Positions 53,114 to 62,243 of a stretch of 64,000 nt of DNA are shown here, piece by piece. The DNA comes from Shimia sp. Alg240-R146 (GTDB taxonomy: Bacteria > Pseudomonadota > Alphaproteobacteria > Rhodobacterales > Rhodobacteraceae), in the NCBI RefSeq assembly GCF_947331465.1, contig NZ_CAMZOK010000003.1, forward strand, positions 744,001 through 808,000. Direction: 5' to 3'. The notes below the pieces were generated by a model that saw only the letters and a list, made by a program, of their open reading frames with translations, was not told the DNA's origin and made no database searches. How positions within the stretch are numbered: the stretch's first letter is position 1; the number at the start of each line of letters is the position of its first letter. Position numbers and translations under genes: made by a program.

Positions 53114-54505
53114 ATGTCAGAAAAAAAATCTGTAAGCATGATGGGCATTCTGCTGGTCGCCGTAAGTTCGATCCTTGTGATCGATACGGTGGCTGCGTCT
53201 GCTATCATCGGCCCCTCCGCCATTGGCTGGTGGGTTCTGTTCTTCTTCATCTTCTTCCTGCCCTACGGTTTGGTGACCGCCGAACTCGGCACGACCTACA
53301 AAGATGAAGGCGCAATCGTGGACTGGGTGAACCGTGCCTTTGGCCGGGGCGCAGCAGCCCGCACATCCTGGCTTTACTGGGTGAACTACAGCCTCTGGGT
53401 TCCAGCGGTTTATTACATGTTCGCCGTCATCGCCGCGCAACTTATTGGCCTCGAACTGGGCCCAGTCGCCATTGCGGTGTTCGCAGTCGCAATGACTTGG
53501 CTAACGTCTTACATCGCAACATTCGATGTAGAGCGCCTGACATGGATCGCATCGATTGGTGCCATCTTCAAATCGGTGATCATGCTGGTTCTCGGCTTCG
53601 GTGGTCTCTATGTTGGTTTCACCAATGGCTTCGCCAACCCCTTCACTCTTGCGGACACATTGCCTTCGTTCGGTGACGGCGCAACCTATCTGCCGATCAT
53701 CATTTTCAACGTCATGGGCTTTGAAATCATCGCCGGCGCGGCCTCAACCTTCAAAGATCCCGATCGTGACATCCCCAAAGCCACCATTCTCGGCGGCATC
53801 CTGATCACGTTCTTCTATCTGTTGGCGTCGCTTGGTATCCTTGCAGTCATCCCACTGGCCGAAATTTCCGAAAGCTCCGGTGTTGTAGACGCCTTCGTAT
53901 TGGTCTTCGGTGACTCTGCTATGGCTCGAGTTCTGGTGAATGTTGTCGGCGTCATGGTGCTCTACACTCTGGTTTCCAACGTTGTGACTTGGGCGATGGG
54001 TGTGAACCAGACAGTTGTCTATTCCGCTGAGCAAGGTCTGATGCCAAAAATGTTCGCGAAAGTTTCCGCGAAAACAGGCATGCCAACCACCGCTTCGTGG
54101 GCCAACGCCTGGATGGGTACAGCAACCATGGGTGCCTACCTCGTCATGGTGAACGTCACCGGCAACGAAGATCTGTTCTGGAATGTGTTCTCGCTTGGAG
54201 CAATCGGTCTGCTGGCATCTTACGTAATGATGTTCCCAGCCTTCCTGAAATTGCGCCTGACAGACACCACTACCAAACGCGGCTACACCATCCCAGGCGG
54301 CACTCCAATGGCCCTCTACTGCTCGGTCGTGCCAACCCTCGTTCTGCTTGTTGGTCTCGTGTTCTTCTTCTGGGCACCTGGCGCCGGCATGGACATGGAA
54401 TACTTCTACACCGTTGGTACCGGCCTCTTGCTGGCAGTGATTGGTGGCGAAGTCCTGATCTGGAAAGCCAACAAGGAACACCAAGAAGCTGTTCCTGCTG
54501 AATAA
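53114..54505 (+). CDS. APC-family amino acid permease, probable agmatine/putrescine antiporter
   Basis: A 463-residue protein of the amino acid-polyamine-organocation family with about twelve hydrophobic spans. The first span contains [20 protein letters not shown], and the region after the second span [18 protein letters not shown] is typical of the family. The ATG at 53114 is preferred, since GGAA stands seven bases before it. It lies between carbamate kinase and agmatine deiminase genes, so exchange of external agmatine for internal putrescine is the natural reading. The related permease at 55801 may share the task. Confidence 0.85.
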   Translation: MSEKKSVSMMGILLVAVSSILVIDTVAASAIIGPSAIGWWVLFFFIFFLPYGLVTAELGTTYKDEGAIVDWVNRAFGRGAAARTSWLYWVNYSLWVPAVYYMFAVIAAQLIGLELGPVAIAVFAVAMTWLTSYIATFDVERLTWIASIGAIFKSVIMLVLGFGGLYVGFTNGFANPFTLADTLPSFGDGATYLPIIIFNVMGFEIIAGAASTFKDPDRDIPKATILGGILITFFYLLASLGILAVIPLAEISESSGVVDAFVLVFGDSAMARVLVNVVGVMVLYTLVSNVVTWAMGVNQTVVYSAEQGLMPKMFAKVSAKTGMPTTASWANAWMGTATMGAYLVMVNVTGNEDLFWNVFSLGAIGLLASYVMMFPAFLKLRLTDTTTKRGYTIPGGTPMALYCSVVPTLVLLVGLVFFFWAPGAGMDMEYFYTVGTGLLLAVIGGEVLIWKANKEHQEAVPAE

Positions 54506-54515
54506 TCGAACTCTT

Positions 54516-54541
54516 GGGTTGGCGACGCACGTCGCCAACCC
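54516..54541 (+). other. Perfect intercistronic hairpin before aguA
   Basis: An 11-base perfect stem (GGGTTGGCGAC / GTCGCCAACCC) with a four-base loop lies between the permease and agmatine deiminase genes. It lacks a T run and probably protects or separates message segments. Confidence 0.55.
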
Positions 54542-54573
54542 TATCTCCTCCCCAGCCCTTTAGGATTTTTGAC

Positions 54574-55665
54574 ATGAGCAAAGTTCATACATCCACGCCC
54601 GCTGCCGATGGCTTTTTCATGCCCGCAGAAGATGCCCGTCATGATGAAATCTGGATGGCGTGGCCCGAACGTAACGACAACTGGCGCAATGGCGCGAAAC
54701 CCGCGCAAGCAACTTTTGTCGAAGTGGCCAAAGCAATCGCCGAAGTCACACCGGTCACTATGACCGTATCCGCCACCCAATATGACAACGCGCGCTCGCG
54801 TCTGCCCGAAAACATCCGCGTTGTGGAAATGTCCACAAACGACAGCTGGATGCGTGACATCGCCCCAACTTATGTGGTGAATGGCGACGGCGAACGCCGT
54901 GGTGTTCAATGGGAATTTAACGCGTGGGGCGGCTTTGTTGACGGCCTGTATGCGCCTTGGGACAAAGACAATCAGGTTGCCGGCAAGATCTGTGACATCC
55001 ACCGCGACGACAGCTACAAAGCTGGCTTCGTGCTGGAAGGCGGCTCGATCCACACTGACGGCGACGGCACACTTTACACCAATGAAGAATGCCTGCTTCA
55101 TGCGTCGCGCAACCCCGACATGTCCAAGGAAGAGATCGAGCAATCGCTCAAAGATCACCTTGGCGTTGAAAAGGTTCTGTGGCTGCCTGACGGGCTGTTT
55201 AACGATGAAACCAACGGACACATCGACAATCTGTTGCACGTTGTCCGCCCTGGCGAAGTCATCCTGAGCTGGACCGAAGACAAGACTGATCCTCAGTACG
55301 AGATCAGCCAACGCGCCCTTGCCTTCCTAAACAATGCAACCGACGCGAAAGGCCGCAACATCAAGGTCCACAAGGTGCACATCCCCGGCCCACTTTACTT
55401 CACCGAAGAAGAGGCCGCTGGCATCGACATGTCAGACGGCATGGAACGCGAAGCCGGTGAGCGGATGGCTGGCTCCTATGCCAACTTCCTGATCACCAAC
55501 GGTCGCATCGTTTTGCCTTTGTTGGATGAAAAATGGGACGCTGAGGCCCGCACGGTTTTGCAAGAGGCCTTCCCTGACCACGAGATCGTCGGGGTTCAAG
55601 CCCGCGAAATCCTGCTTGGTGGTGGCAACGTCCACTGCATTACACAGCAGGTACCCGCCGTCTGA
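54574..55665 (+). CDS. aguA: Agmatine deiminase
   Basis: A 363-residue enzyme of the peptidyl-arginine-deiminase-like family. Motifs are [14 protein letters not shown] near residue 89, [14 protein letters not shown] near residue 211, and the catalytic Cys in [11 protein letters not shown] at about residue 355. It hydrolyses agmatine to N-carbamoylputrescine and ammonia. The ATG at 54574 is the family start; an upstream in-frame extension overlaps the hairpin and is not likely. Directly before the strong terminator, it closes the core operon. Confidence 0.95.
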   Translation: MSKVHTSTPAADGFFMPAEDARHDEIWMAWPERNDNWRNGAKPAQATFVEVAKAIAEVTPVTMTVSATQYDNARSRLPENIRVVEMSTNDSWMRDIAPTYVVNGDGERRGVQWEFNAWGGFVDGLYAPWDKDNQVAGKICDIHRDDSYKAGFVLEGGSIHTDGDGTLYTNEECLLHASRNPDMSKEEIEQSLKDHLGVEKVLWLPDGLFNDETNGHIDNLLHVVRPGEVILSWTEDKTDPQYEISQRALAFLNNATDAKGRNIKVHKVHIPGPLYFTEEEAAGIDMSDGMEREAGERMAGSYANFLITNGRIVLPLLDEKWDAEARTVLQEAFPDHEIVGVQAREILLGGGNVHCITQQVPAV

Positions 55666-55683
55666 TCGGCATAAACACACCGT

Positions 55684-55710
55684 GCCGGGCTTACGCCCGG
55701 CATTTTTTTT
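55684..55710 (+). terminator. Strong Rho-independent terminator after aguA
   Basis: GCCGGGC / GCCCGGC with loop TTAC followed by A and eight Ts. It ends the ptcA-arcC-permease-aguA unit; the next permease probably has its own promoter. Confidence 0.9.
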
Positions 55711-55800
55711 GCATTGGTCCGCATAACCAGTTAGGTGGCTTTTATCCGCTATGGTTCCCATAAACTTCGATGAACCAACGGTTTGCAGACTAGGATTTTC

Positions 55801-57174
55801 ATGAACAGCGTCCCTGCTACCAAAATTGGCCTTCTGGGCATTATCTTTTTTGTGTTCTCGGGCATGATCGGGTTTGACGGGCTAGCAGCCACAGCGGCGG
55901 TCGGGCCCTCGGTGTTCGGCTGGTGGGCAATCGTCATTGTCGTCTTCCTGATCCCCAACCTTTTGATGAACGCCGAACTTGGCACGGCATTTCCTTCTGA
56001 TGGTGCAATTTATGACTGGGCGCACAAATCGTTGGGCGCACGCCACGCCGCGCGCGTTGGCTGGTACTACTGGATCAACGTGCCGTTCTGGATGCCTGCG
56101 GTCTATCTGATTGCTGCTGGCATGCTGTCCCATCTGTTCTTCCCCGGAGCGTCTGTTTGGGTCCAAACCGGCATCGCCATTGCCATGGTCTGGTTCACGG
56201 TGTCGATCTGTAACGCCCCGGCGGCGCGGGGCAATATCGTCAACCTCATCGGCGGCACCTGCAAAGTCATCGTTCTTCTGGCTTTGGTGATTGGCGGCCT
56301 GACCTACGTCAACCAACATGGCGCGGCCAACGAGTTGACGCTGGAAACCATGATGCCGCAATTTGACGAAGGCTTCCGCTATGCCCCCACACTGGTCTAT
56401 CTGATTGTAGGCGCGGAAACCGTGGCCTGTATGGGCGGGGCGTTGAAAAACCCGCGTCGCAACATTCCGTTGGGTCTGTTGATCGCACTTAGCACCATTC
56501 TAGTGCTCTACAGCCTCGCCATCGGCGCTATGATGGTTGCCTTGCCCACCAGCGAACTCAGCCTTGTTGGCGGCATCACCCAGACGTTCACCATCCTGTT
56601 TGGCAGCAGCCCCATGGGCCGCGCCCTGACAGTCAGCATGTCGCTAATCGCCATTACCGCACTGGTGGTCTACATCGTGCCGTGGCTTATGGCCTCGTCG
56701 CGCGCCGCAGCCGAAGGTGCCGACGGCAAGGAAATGCCTGCGATCTTTGGCAAGCGAAACGCATCCGGAAGCCCGGTGGGTGCCAATCTGCTGACAGGCA
56801 TCGTCGGCACCATTGCCCTCGTGGTTTATGCCCTGATGTCGAATTCCGCGGATGAGCTTTTCTGGAACCTGTTTGCCTTTGCCAGTTTCCTGCTGTTTGT
56901 GACCTATTTCTTCATGATCGCGTCCTTCGTAAAACTGCGCGAAACGCACGCCGACACACCGCGCCCGTTCCGCGTCCCGGGTGGTGCCGTCGGCGTCTGG
57001 GCGGTGGCTTTGATGCAAGGGTTTGTGCTGCTGGTTTCCTGCCTCGTCTTTGTTTTCCCTGACATTATGTTCGGCGTGATCGACCTAGGCGACAGTGCGC
57101 CAATCCTGATGGGGATCCTTGGCTCCTTCGTGTTCATTGAGTATTCGGTGCGACGCATGATCCCGAAAACATAA
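55801..57174 (+). CDS. APC-family amino acid permease (second)
   Basis: A 457-residue permease with about twelve spans, similar to the one at 53114: IGLLGIIFFVFSGMIGFDG near the start and NAELGTAFPSDGAIYDWAHK after the second span. The ATG at 55801 has AGGA five bases before it; the frame also opens 18 bases earlier. It is separated from the core operon by a strong terminator and followed by the LysR gene. It may be a second agmatine/putrescine carrier or take up a related amine or amino acid. Confidence 0.82.
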   Translation: MNSVPATKIGLLGIIFFVFSGMIGFDGLAATAAVGPSVFGWWAIVIVVFLIPNLLMNAELGTAFPSDGAIYDWAHKSLGARHAARVGWYYWINVPFWMPAVYLIAAGMLSHLFFPGASVWVQTGIAIAMVWFTVSICNAPAARGNIVNLIGGTCKVIVLLALVIGGLTYVNQHGAANELTLETMMPQFDEGFRYAPTLVYLIVGAETVACMGGALKNPRRNIPLGLLIALSTILVLYSLAIGAMMVALPTSELSLVGGITQTFTILFGSSPMGRALTVSMSLIAITALVVYIVPWLMASSRAAAEGADGKEMPAIFGKRNASGSPVGANLLTGIVGTIALVVYALMSNSADELFWNLFAFASFLLFVTYFFMIASFVKLRETHADTPRPFRVPGGAVGVWAVALMQGFVLLVSCLVFVFPDIMFGVIDLGDSAPILMGILGSFVFIEYSVRRMIPKT

Positions 57175-57298
57175 ACCGGCGGAACCCTGACGGCGCCCAC
57201 TGAGGGACGTATCGTTGGGGCCAGCAAACTGGACTCTTCGCGGCTGACCTGTAACCTGAGGTCCTTGCCAAATATCCTTTTCACCACAGGCGCGACTG

Positions 57299-58264
57299 AT
57301 GCACCGAAACATGCCCCCATTGAACGCCATTCGCACGTTCGAAGCTGTCGCCCGACACCAACACCTCGGTCATGCCGCGGACGAGTTGAACGTGACGCAC
57401 AGTGCGGTCAGCCAACAACTCAAACACCTTGAGGAGTGGTTTGAACAGGAGCTGTTTTCGCGGGTCAAAGGGCGGCTCATTCTGAATTCAGCCGGGAGCC
57501 AATTGCTTGACGGCTATAGCCGCGCTTTGAATCTGATGCATGACACAACGGATCTCTTGCAAAGGCGCGTGCCTGGCGAGCACCTGGACCTGCATTGTGA
57601 TCCCGCCTTCTTTTCCAAAGTGATGATGCCTTTGGACGACGTGGCACGCGCAGCAACGAGCGGCGTGACATTGGACGTCAAAACCACAGCCATCAACCGG
57701 GCGGCGTTTCCCGACACAGCCGACATTGTGATCGATCATTCCCAGCACGATGAATGGCGCAACGTCACCCGTGAACACCTTTTGGATGTGCACGGGTTTC
57801 CCGCGTGCGCCCCCTCGCTTCTAGAAAAATTTGACCGGCCCAAACGGCCGATTGACCTGCGCCGCCTGCCGCTGTTGCACGGCGCGGATCGCGACAGTTG
57901 GAACTCATGGCTGGTCGAGTTCTCCGGCTCATCCAGTGCAGGTTGTGCCAACACCTTTTATGATGACTTCGCCATGACGATTGATGCCGCCGTGCGCGGG
58001 CGTGGTGCCATTCTGGCGGATCCGGTTCTGTGCCAGCATGAGTTGGAGACCGGAAAGCTTGTGCCGCTGTTCGACCACACCATCCACGAAGTCAGCTATT
58101 ATGCTATTTGCACCAATATAAAGTATTCCACCCGTGCCGTCCGGCAGGCCTTTGACAACATCGTCAAGATGTTGCGCGACCACGATGCGGATATCCGCGC
58201 CGCACAAAAAGGCAAAAAGCCGACGCAGCGCCCTTGGGACACGCACGGTGCCGTGAACCAATAA
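57299..58264 (+). CDS. LysR-family transcriptional regulator (GcvA-like)
   Basis: A 321-residue LTTR. The helix-turn-helix is at about residues 9-68 (LNAIRTFEAVARHQHLGHAA, then VTHSAVSQQLKHLEE), and the rest resembles a periplasmic-binding-type inducer domain of the GcvA subgroup (LPLLHGADRDSWNSW). It is likely the regulator of the agmatine genes upstream; the inducer is unknown. Its ATG at 57299 has CAGGCG upstream; a second in-frame ATG lies four codons later. A bidirectional-looking terminator follows. Confidence 0.88.
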   Translation: MHRNMPPLNAIRTFEAVARHQHLGHAADELNVTHSAVSQQLKHLEEWFEQELFSRVKGRLILNSAGSQLLDGYSRALNLMHDTTDLLQRRVPGEHLDLHCDPAFFSKVMMPLDDVARAATSGVTLDVKTTAINRAAFPDTADIVIDHSQHDEWRNVTREHLLDVHGFPACAPSLLEKFDRPKRPIDLRRLPLLHGADRDSWNSWLVEFSGSSSAGCANTFYDDFAMTIDAAVRGRGAILADPVLCQHELETGKLVPLFDHTIHEVSYYAICTNIKYSTRAVRQAFDNIVKMLRDHDADIRAAQKGKKPTQRPWDTHGAVNQ

Positions 58265-58281
58265 CTGCCCCTCAGCAACGA

Positions 58282-58314
58282 AAAAGGCGCCGGAGATTGC
58301 TCCGACGCCTTTTG
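58282..58314. terminator. Bidirectional terminator between LysR and caspase-like genes
   Basis: AAAAGGCG-C-CGGAG pairs with CTCCG-A-CGCCTTTT around a four-base loop; A tracts and T tracts on both sides let it work for both convergent genes. Confidence 0.85.
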
Positions 58315-58332
58315 ATTTTATGGCTGGGCCGC

Positions 58333-59838
58333 CTACTTGGACAGAATGGTGCCAATCGCCACGCCCAAAATGGCCGCGCCCAACGCATTGCCGTTCTGGT
58401 TTGACCGGCGCTTGTTGGTCGATGTCGCCCGACGCACCGGCGCGGAATACGGCGTGTAAAGCCCTTCGGTCTGGGTCATCAGAAGCTCATACTGAGACTG
58501 ATTGAGATAGCCTGTCGGCTGCAGCCCGTTGACCGTTTGCCAACCAGCGATACCGCGTCGGGTTTTGCCGCCCCATTGACCGTCCACACCGCCCACATTC
58601 TGACCTGCAGCATTCAGACGCGCCTGAATGTTGCCTCGGGTCGTGCGGTCTAGATCCATCAGGCTTTCGGAATACTCCGAACTCGGTTTGGCCCGTAGAG
58701 TGGCAGAAACCGGCAGGATCAGCGGCCCGTTTTCGTCAATCGCGTCCGCTTTGGACGACGACAGACCGTTGCCCATAACTTGAATGGACCCGCCGCTGGT
58801 CGCGCGGGCACTGGCCACCACACCCGCTCCCTGCTCGCTTTCAAGCTTGCGGATCGTGCGGCGGGCATTGTTGGCATAGAGCCCGTTCGGGAAGGTCTCC
58901 AGATAGGCTTTGAAGTCCTCCACGTCACCGGTTTCACGTGCGAGATCGAACAACATTTTCTGCTCTTCCAACATGGCCGTGCTGGTGGTTGCAGGCGTGG
59001 TCGAGGTGCTGTCCGTGGCCACGCTCAGGGGTTGGGCGGGTTCGGGTTCAGTCACAGGATTGAGCATCACAGGCCCGGTCAGCGATACGTTCAGCCATGG
59101 CCGCTGCGCTTGGTTGGTAGAGCGATACACATCACCGGTGACCCGCGTGAACACCTCTGCAATATCGGTGTTCTCCGCGTCGAGATGGTTCAGCAAGGCA
59201 GAAGTAAACGGCGAGTTGTGACCATCCCCATCCAAAGCTACATCACCGGGGCTGGTAGCAAAGGCAATCGCCATACCTTTGCCGGGATTGTGGATTTTCA
59301 TCTCAGACAAGCCGTTGGAAACCGATGCCGAGCGGGTTGCCCCCATCGAACGGGACAAGGTTTTGGACAACGGGTTGTCGCGGCAAGCATCAAGAAACAC
59401 CAGATTGACCGCGTCCGACACCGACATCTGCCGTGTCACGAAATCAACCGGCACGGCCTCGAAGTCCAACGCAGTGTCATCCTCAAAAGCCGCATCAATC
59501 GGCACAAGGTAGTTTACGCCGTCCACGCTCATACCGTGACCGGCATAGAAAAACAGGTTCACGTCACTCTCACGCGACGCGCGCGCAAATTTCCGCAACA
59601 GGCCTTCCATGCCCATTTTGTCGAGGTCATAGCCTACGTAAGTCTCAAACCCGAGGTCGCTCAACTTTTGGGCGATCGCCTGAGCATCATTGACCGGATT
59701 GGCCAAAGGAGACGCGTGTTGATAGGCACCGTTGCCCACCACCAGCGCCAATCTCTTTTCGGTCGCCGCTTGCGACGCGGTTGCAAACCCAAACGCTGCG
59801 ACCATCCAAATCAGGCTTTTGATCACCAGGTTACCCAT
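58333..59838 (-). CDS. Secreted caspase-like (peptidase C14) protease
   Basis: A 501-residue exported protein. The signal peptide (residues 1-24, ending ASQA) is followed by a caspase p20-like domain: RLALVVGNGAY, then FYAGHGM with His101 and VFLDACRDNP with Cys152, the complete dyad. A helical linker follows, then residues about 400-460 with GGVDGQWGGKTRRGIAGWQ, a peptidoglycan-binding-like fold, and a basic then Gly/Ala-rich hydrophobic tail (GAAILGVAIGTIL). The ATG at 59838 has AAGGAG 8 bases upstream; a frame start 30 bases earlier lacks this. It is last in a leftward set with OmpA, DUF4384 and unknown genes. Bacterial C14 proteases cleave after basic residues; the target here is unknown. 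Confidence 0.87.
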   Translation of the reverse strand: MGNLVIKSLIWMVAAFGFATASQAATEKRLALVVGNGAYQHASPLANPVNDAQAIAQKLSDLGFETYVGYDLDKMGMEGLLRKFARASRESDVNLFFYAGHGMSVDGVNYLVPIDAAFEDDTALDFEAVPVDFVTRQMSVSDAVNLVFLDACRDNPLSKTLSRSMGATRSASVSNGLSEMKIHNPGKGMAIAFATSPGDVALDGDGHNSPFTSALLNHLDAENTDIAEVFTRVTGDVYRSTNQAQRPWLNVSLTGPVMLNPVTEPEPAQPLSVATDSTSTTPATTSTAMLEEQKMLFDLARETGDVEDFKAYLETFPNGLYANNARRTIRKLESEQGAGVVASARATSGGSIQVMGNGLSSSKADAIDENGPLILPVSATLRAKPSSEYSESLMDLDRTTRGNIQARLNAAGQNVGGVDGQWGGKTRRGIAGWQTVNGLQPTGYLNQSQYELLMTQTEGLYTPYSAPVRRATSTNKRRSNQNGNALGAAILGVAIGTILSK

Positions 59839-59864
59839 AAGCTCACTCCTTACAAAAACGGCCA

Positions 59865-60410
59865 TCATGACAAAGGTTCCAGATTGATGATTTCCACCCG
59901 ACGGTTGAGTGGGTTCATCAAGTTCGCGGGGTCCATCGGACGCGACATGCCATATCCGATCGGGATCAACTGGCCGACGGGTACGTCGTAGATCGTGGTC
60001 AAATGCTCGACCACCGTGCGCGCCCGCGCATCCGATAATTTCATGTTAAACGCATGATCGCCACGCCCGTCAGTGTGCCCTGCGATCTGAAAGGTCATGC
60101 CGGTCAGTGTGGGGTCGTGCAAAGCCTTAGCCAGCGACCGCAACGCAAGCATTCCATCCGTGGTCAAATAGGCGGACCCCAGTTCAAAATTCACCGTCAA
60201 GCTGACCGAGGGCAGGTCGATTTCGGTGGGCAGTTGCCCCTGAATATCAATGCCGCGCTTGGCAATCGGCGACATGGACCGCACTTGTGGCCCGGTATTT
60301 TGTGGCGTCAGTTGTTGGATAATTGACTGACTTTTCACAACCTGTGCAAAGCCCGGCTTGGCCAATCCAATGGCGGCGCAAATTGCTAAAACAACCGTCC
60401 CAAAACGCAT
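59865..60410 (-). CDS. OmpA-domain exported protein
   Basis: A 181-residue protein with a signal peptide (residues 1-22, ending GFAQ) and a C-terminal OmpA peptidoglycan-binding domain (about 70-178): NFELGSAYLT, FQIAGHTDGRGDHAFN, and NRRVEI at the end. The front part has no beta-barrel, so it is a soluble periplasmic or membrane-attached protein that binds the cell wall. It ends 26 bases before the caspase-like gene start and belongs to the same operon, suggesting that it anchors or positions that protein. Confidence 0.87.
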   Translation of the reverse strand: MRFGTVVLAICAAIGLAKPGFAQVVKSQSIIQQLTPQNTGPQVRSMSPIAKRGIDIQGQLPTEIDLPSVSLTVNFELGSAYLTTDGMLALRSLAKALHDPTLTGMTFQIAGHTDGRGDHAFNMKLSDARARTVVEHLTTIYDVPVGQLIPIGYGMSRPMDPANLMNPLNRRVEIINLEPLS

Positions 60411-60451
60411 AAAACCATTCCCCTCAGAATCTCAAATTCAACCCTACGGTG

Positions 60452-61543
60452 TTAGGGTATCACGTTTAGATACAAAACTTCAGCCGAAATTTCACGCCGC
60501 TCCGTGCTATTTTGCACCGTTTGGTTGGCCGCCAAATCCAAAATTTTCAGAAACTGCGGCTGCGTCAGCGGCTGTGATCCGTTCTGGGCGTATTGCCCCG
60601 CCGCGCCGTGCTCCAGATCATCCAGCAGATCGATCGGGCTGCGCGAGGCCAGTGCAACAATCGCCTCGGCCCCTGCAGGCGCTGTGGCTGTGAACGTGCG
60701 GCGCCCGTCGCGGCCATCGCCAAACAGCAACTGCGTATTGGGCGCGTGTTGCGCGCGCATCAGCCCGCGCTTTGGCAAAAGGTTCACAACCGACCCGTCG
60801 GCTTGAAGATAAACCAGATACAGGAAGGCATAAAAATCCGGTGTCATTACCTCAAACGCCAAGCTTTCGTTAAAGGGGATGCGTGTCTGGTTGGACAGCA
60901 TCCGCACCTCGGGCTTTAGGTCCGAAGTCATCGGAATTTCCAAGGCCGTCACTGCCGCACATGCCGGATAGGGCACTTCTTTTACCGTCGCGAGAATTTC
61001 AGGGCTGAACCGTTTTGACAGCGCCTGACGGTCCTTGCCGCTTTGGACGTGGCCGGTCAGCCGCAATTGGCCGCTTGCCCCTGTTGTCCAGAACAGGGAC
61101 GCACATTCCATTTCGACAGGAAACCGAATACGCGGCGACAAATTGCGCGCACAGGCCAGCGCCCGTACCGGATCGGCAAACTGGTCCGGCATGCCCAAGG
61201 CCCGCAACTCATCCTGACAATCGCGGGTGGCATTGCTGATCATCGGATGCGCCGCAATCTGTTGTGCCACGGCACCGCCAGAGACGGACGCCCCCAGATT
61301 GGATGCTGGCTGCACTGCGCCGCGTGCCAAATCCGCTTCCCATTCAGACAACTGACGACGGGTTTTGTAGATCGTATCACGCACATGCGAAAGCTCGCCA
61401 AAAGCTTCGTTCACCAAGCCGTTGATTTCGCGCACAGCGTCAGGTTGTTGCGCCAACGCCGCCGTCGACCCCGCAAAAGAGGCGGCCAAGGCCACAACCA
61501 AACATTGCGCCACACGCATTAACACCCTGCTCACTCGCACCAT
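60452..61543 (-). CDS. Exported DUF4384-domain protein
   Basis: A 363-residue protein with a signal peptide (to about residue 31, ALAQ). The first part contains a helical section (residues 35-75) and conserved Cys residues. Residues about 225-330 match the DUF4384 pattern seen in caspase-associated and secretion-linked proteins (LAFEVMTPDFYAFLYLVYLQ, then GSVVNLLPKRG, AIVALASRSPI). GGGAGG-like GGGAGG stands before the ATG. It overlaps the preceding gene by 13 bases. DUF4384 often accompanies or is fused to caspase-like domains, which fits its place here. Its biochemical function is not known to me. Confidence 0.75.
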   Translation of the reverse strand: MVRVSRVLMRVAQCLVVALAASFAGSTAALAQQPDAVREINGLVNEAFGELSHVRDTIYKTRRQLSEWEADLARGAVQPASNLGASVSGGAVAQQIAAHPMISNATRDCQDELRALGMPDQFADPVRALACARNLSPRIRFPVEMECASLFWTTGASGQLRLTGHVQSGKDRQALSKRFSPEILATVKEVPYPACAAVTALEIPMTSDLKPEVRMLSNQTRIPFNESLAFEVMTPDFYAFLYLVYLQADGSVVNLLPKRGLMRAQHAPNTQLLFGDGRDGRRTFTATAPAGAEAIVALASRSPIDLLDDLEHGAAGQYAQNGSQPLTQPQFLKILDLAANQTVQNSTERREISAEVLYLNVIP

Positions 61544-62190
61544 GCCGCCGCCTCCCGAAAGCTGCGTTGTGCGTCGCCATAGAGGCTCAGCATCTGGCGG
61601 GAATTGGCGTATTCCTGATCCATATCGACCTCTGCCCCTGCGCTATCCAGAACCCCGCTGTCAGGCCAGCAACTTTCCAGATGATAGGTGACATCCAACA
61701 ACTCCACACGAGGAACGTCTGCCAACCGGAGCTTTGCTTCATTCAGGATGTCCGTCATGAACGACGGGCAATTGCCCTGCTTGTTCATCGCCGTCAAACC
61801 GACAAAGGACGACAGAAACGAACCCGCGTCATTGACCGCGGCTTCAACATCTTCGAAGTAGGCGTCCAGCCGCTTCGGCGATGTCAGCCCATAGTCGCTG
61901 TCTTGAAAACACAATGGATTTGTACGCGACCGGCTTGTTGCCGGAATCGCCACGACGTCCGATCCTGATGAGGTCTGCGCAGCTTTTGCATCGTTCTGAA
62001 GACCGACGGAGCCAACCCGGACCAACTCCACGCGGCGCTCGATATCTTCGATGATGGTGTCGAACTTTGTCAGCGACAGCTCGTCCATGTCACCGTCCGT
62101 CAACGCCTGCGCTAGTGCCATCGACGGCTTTCCCGCGGGCATCACTATTGCCCCCAGAACCAAACACACCGCCACCAAACTCTGTTTCAT
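61531..62190 (-). CDS. Exported protein of unknown function
   Basis: A 219-residue protein with a signal peptide (residues 1-27, ALAQA). The mature part is acidic, with several Cys (LCFQDSD, GNCPSF, ESCWPD, AAWCE at the end) that could form disulfides in the periplasm. I do not recognise the family. It is the first gene of the leftward caspase-like operon, overlapping the DUF4384 gene, and its promoter faces the SH3-like gene across only 53 bases. Confidence 0.65.
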   Translation of the reverse strand: MKQSLVAVCLVLGAIVMPAGKPSMALAQALTDGDMDELSLTKFDTIIEDIERRVELVRVGSVGLQNDAKAAQTSSGSDVVAIPATSRSRTNPLCFQDSDYGLTSPKRLDAYFEDVEAAVNDAGSFLSSFVGLTAMNKQGNCPSFMTDILNEAKLRLADVPRVELLDVTYHLESCWPDSGVLDSAGAEVDMDQEYANSRQMLSLYGDAQRSFREAAAWCE

Positions 62191-62243
62191 CAGGCCCTGC
62201 CGTCAAATCTCAAGCTTCAAAGAATCAATTGTAAATCTTAGCA

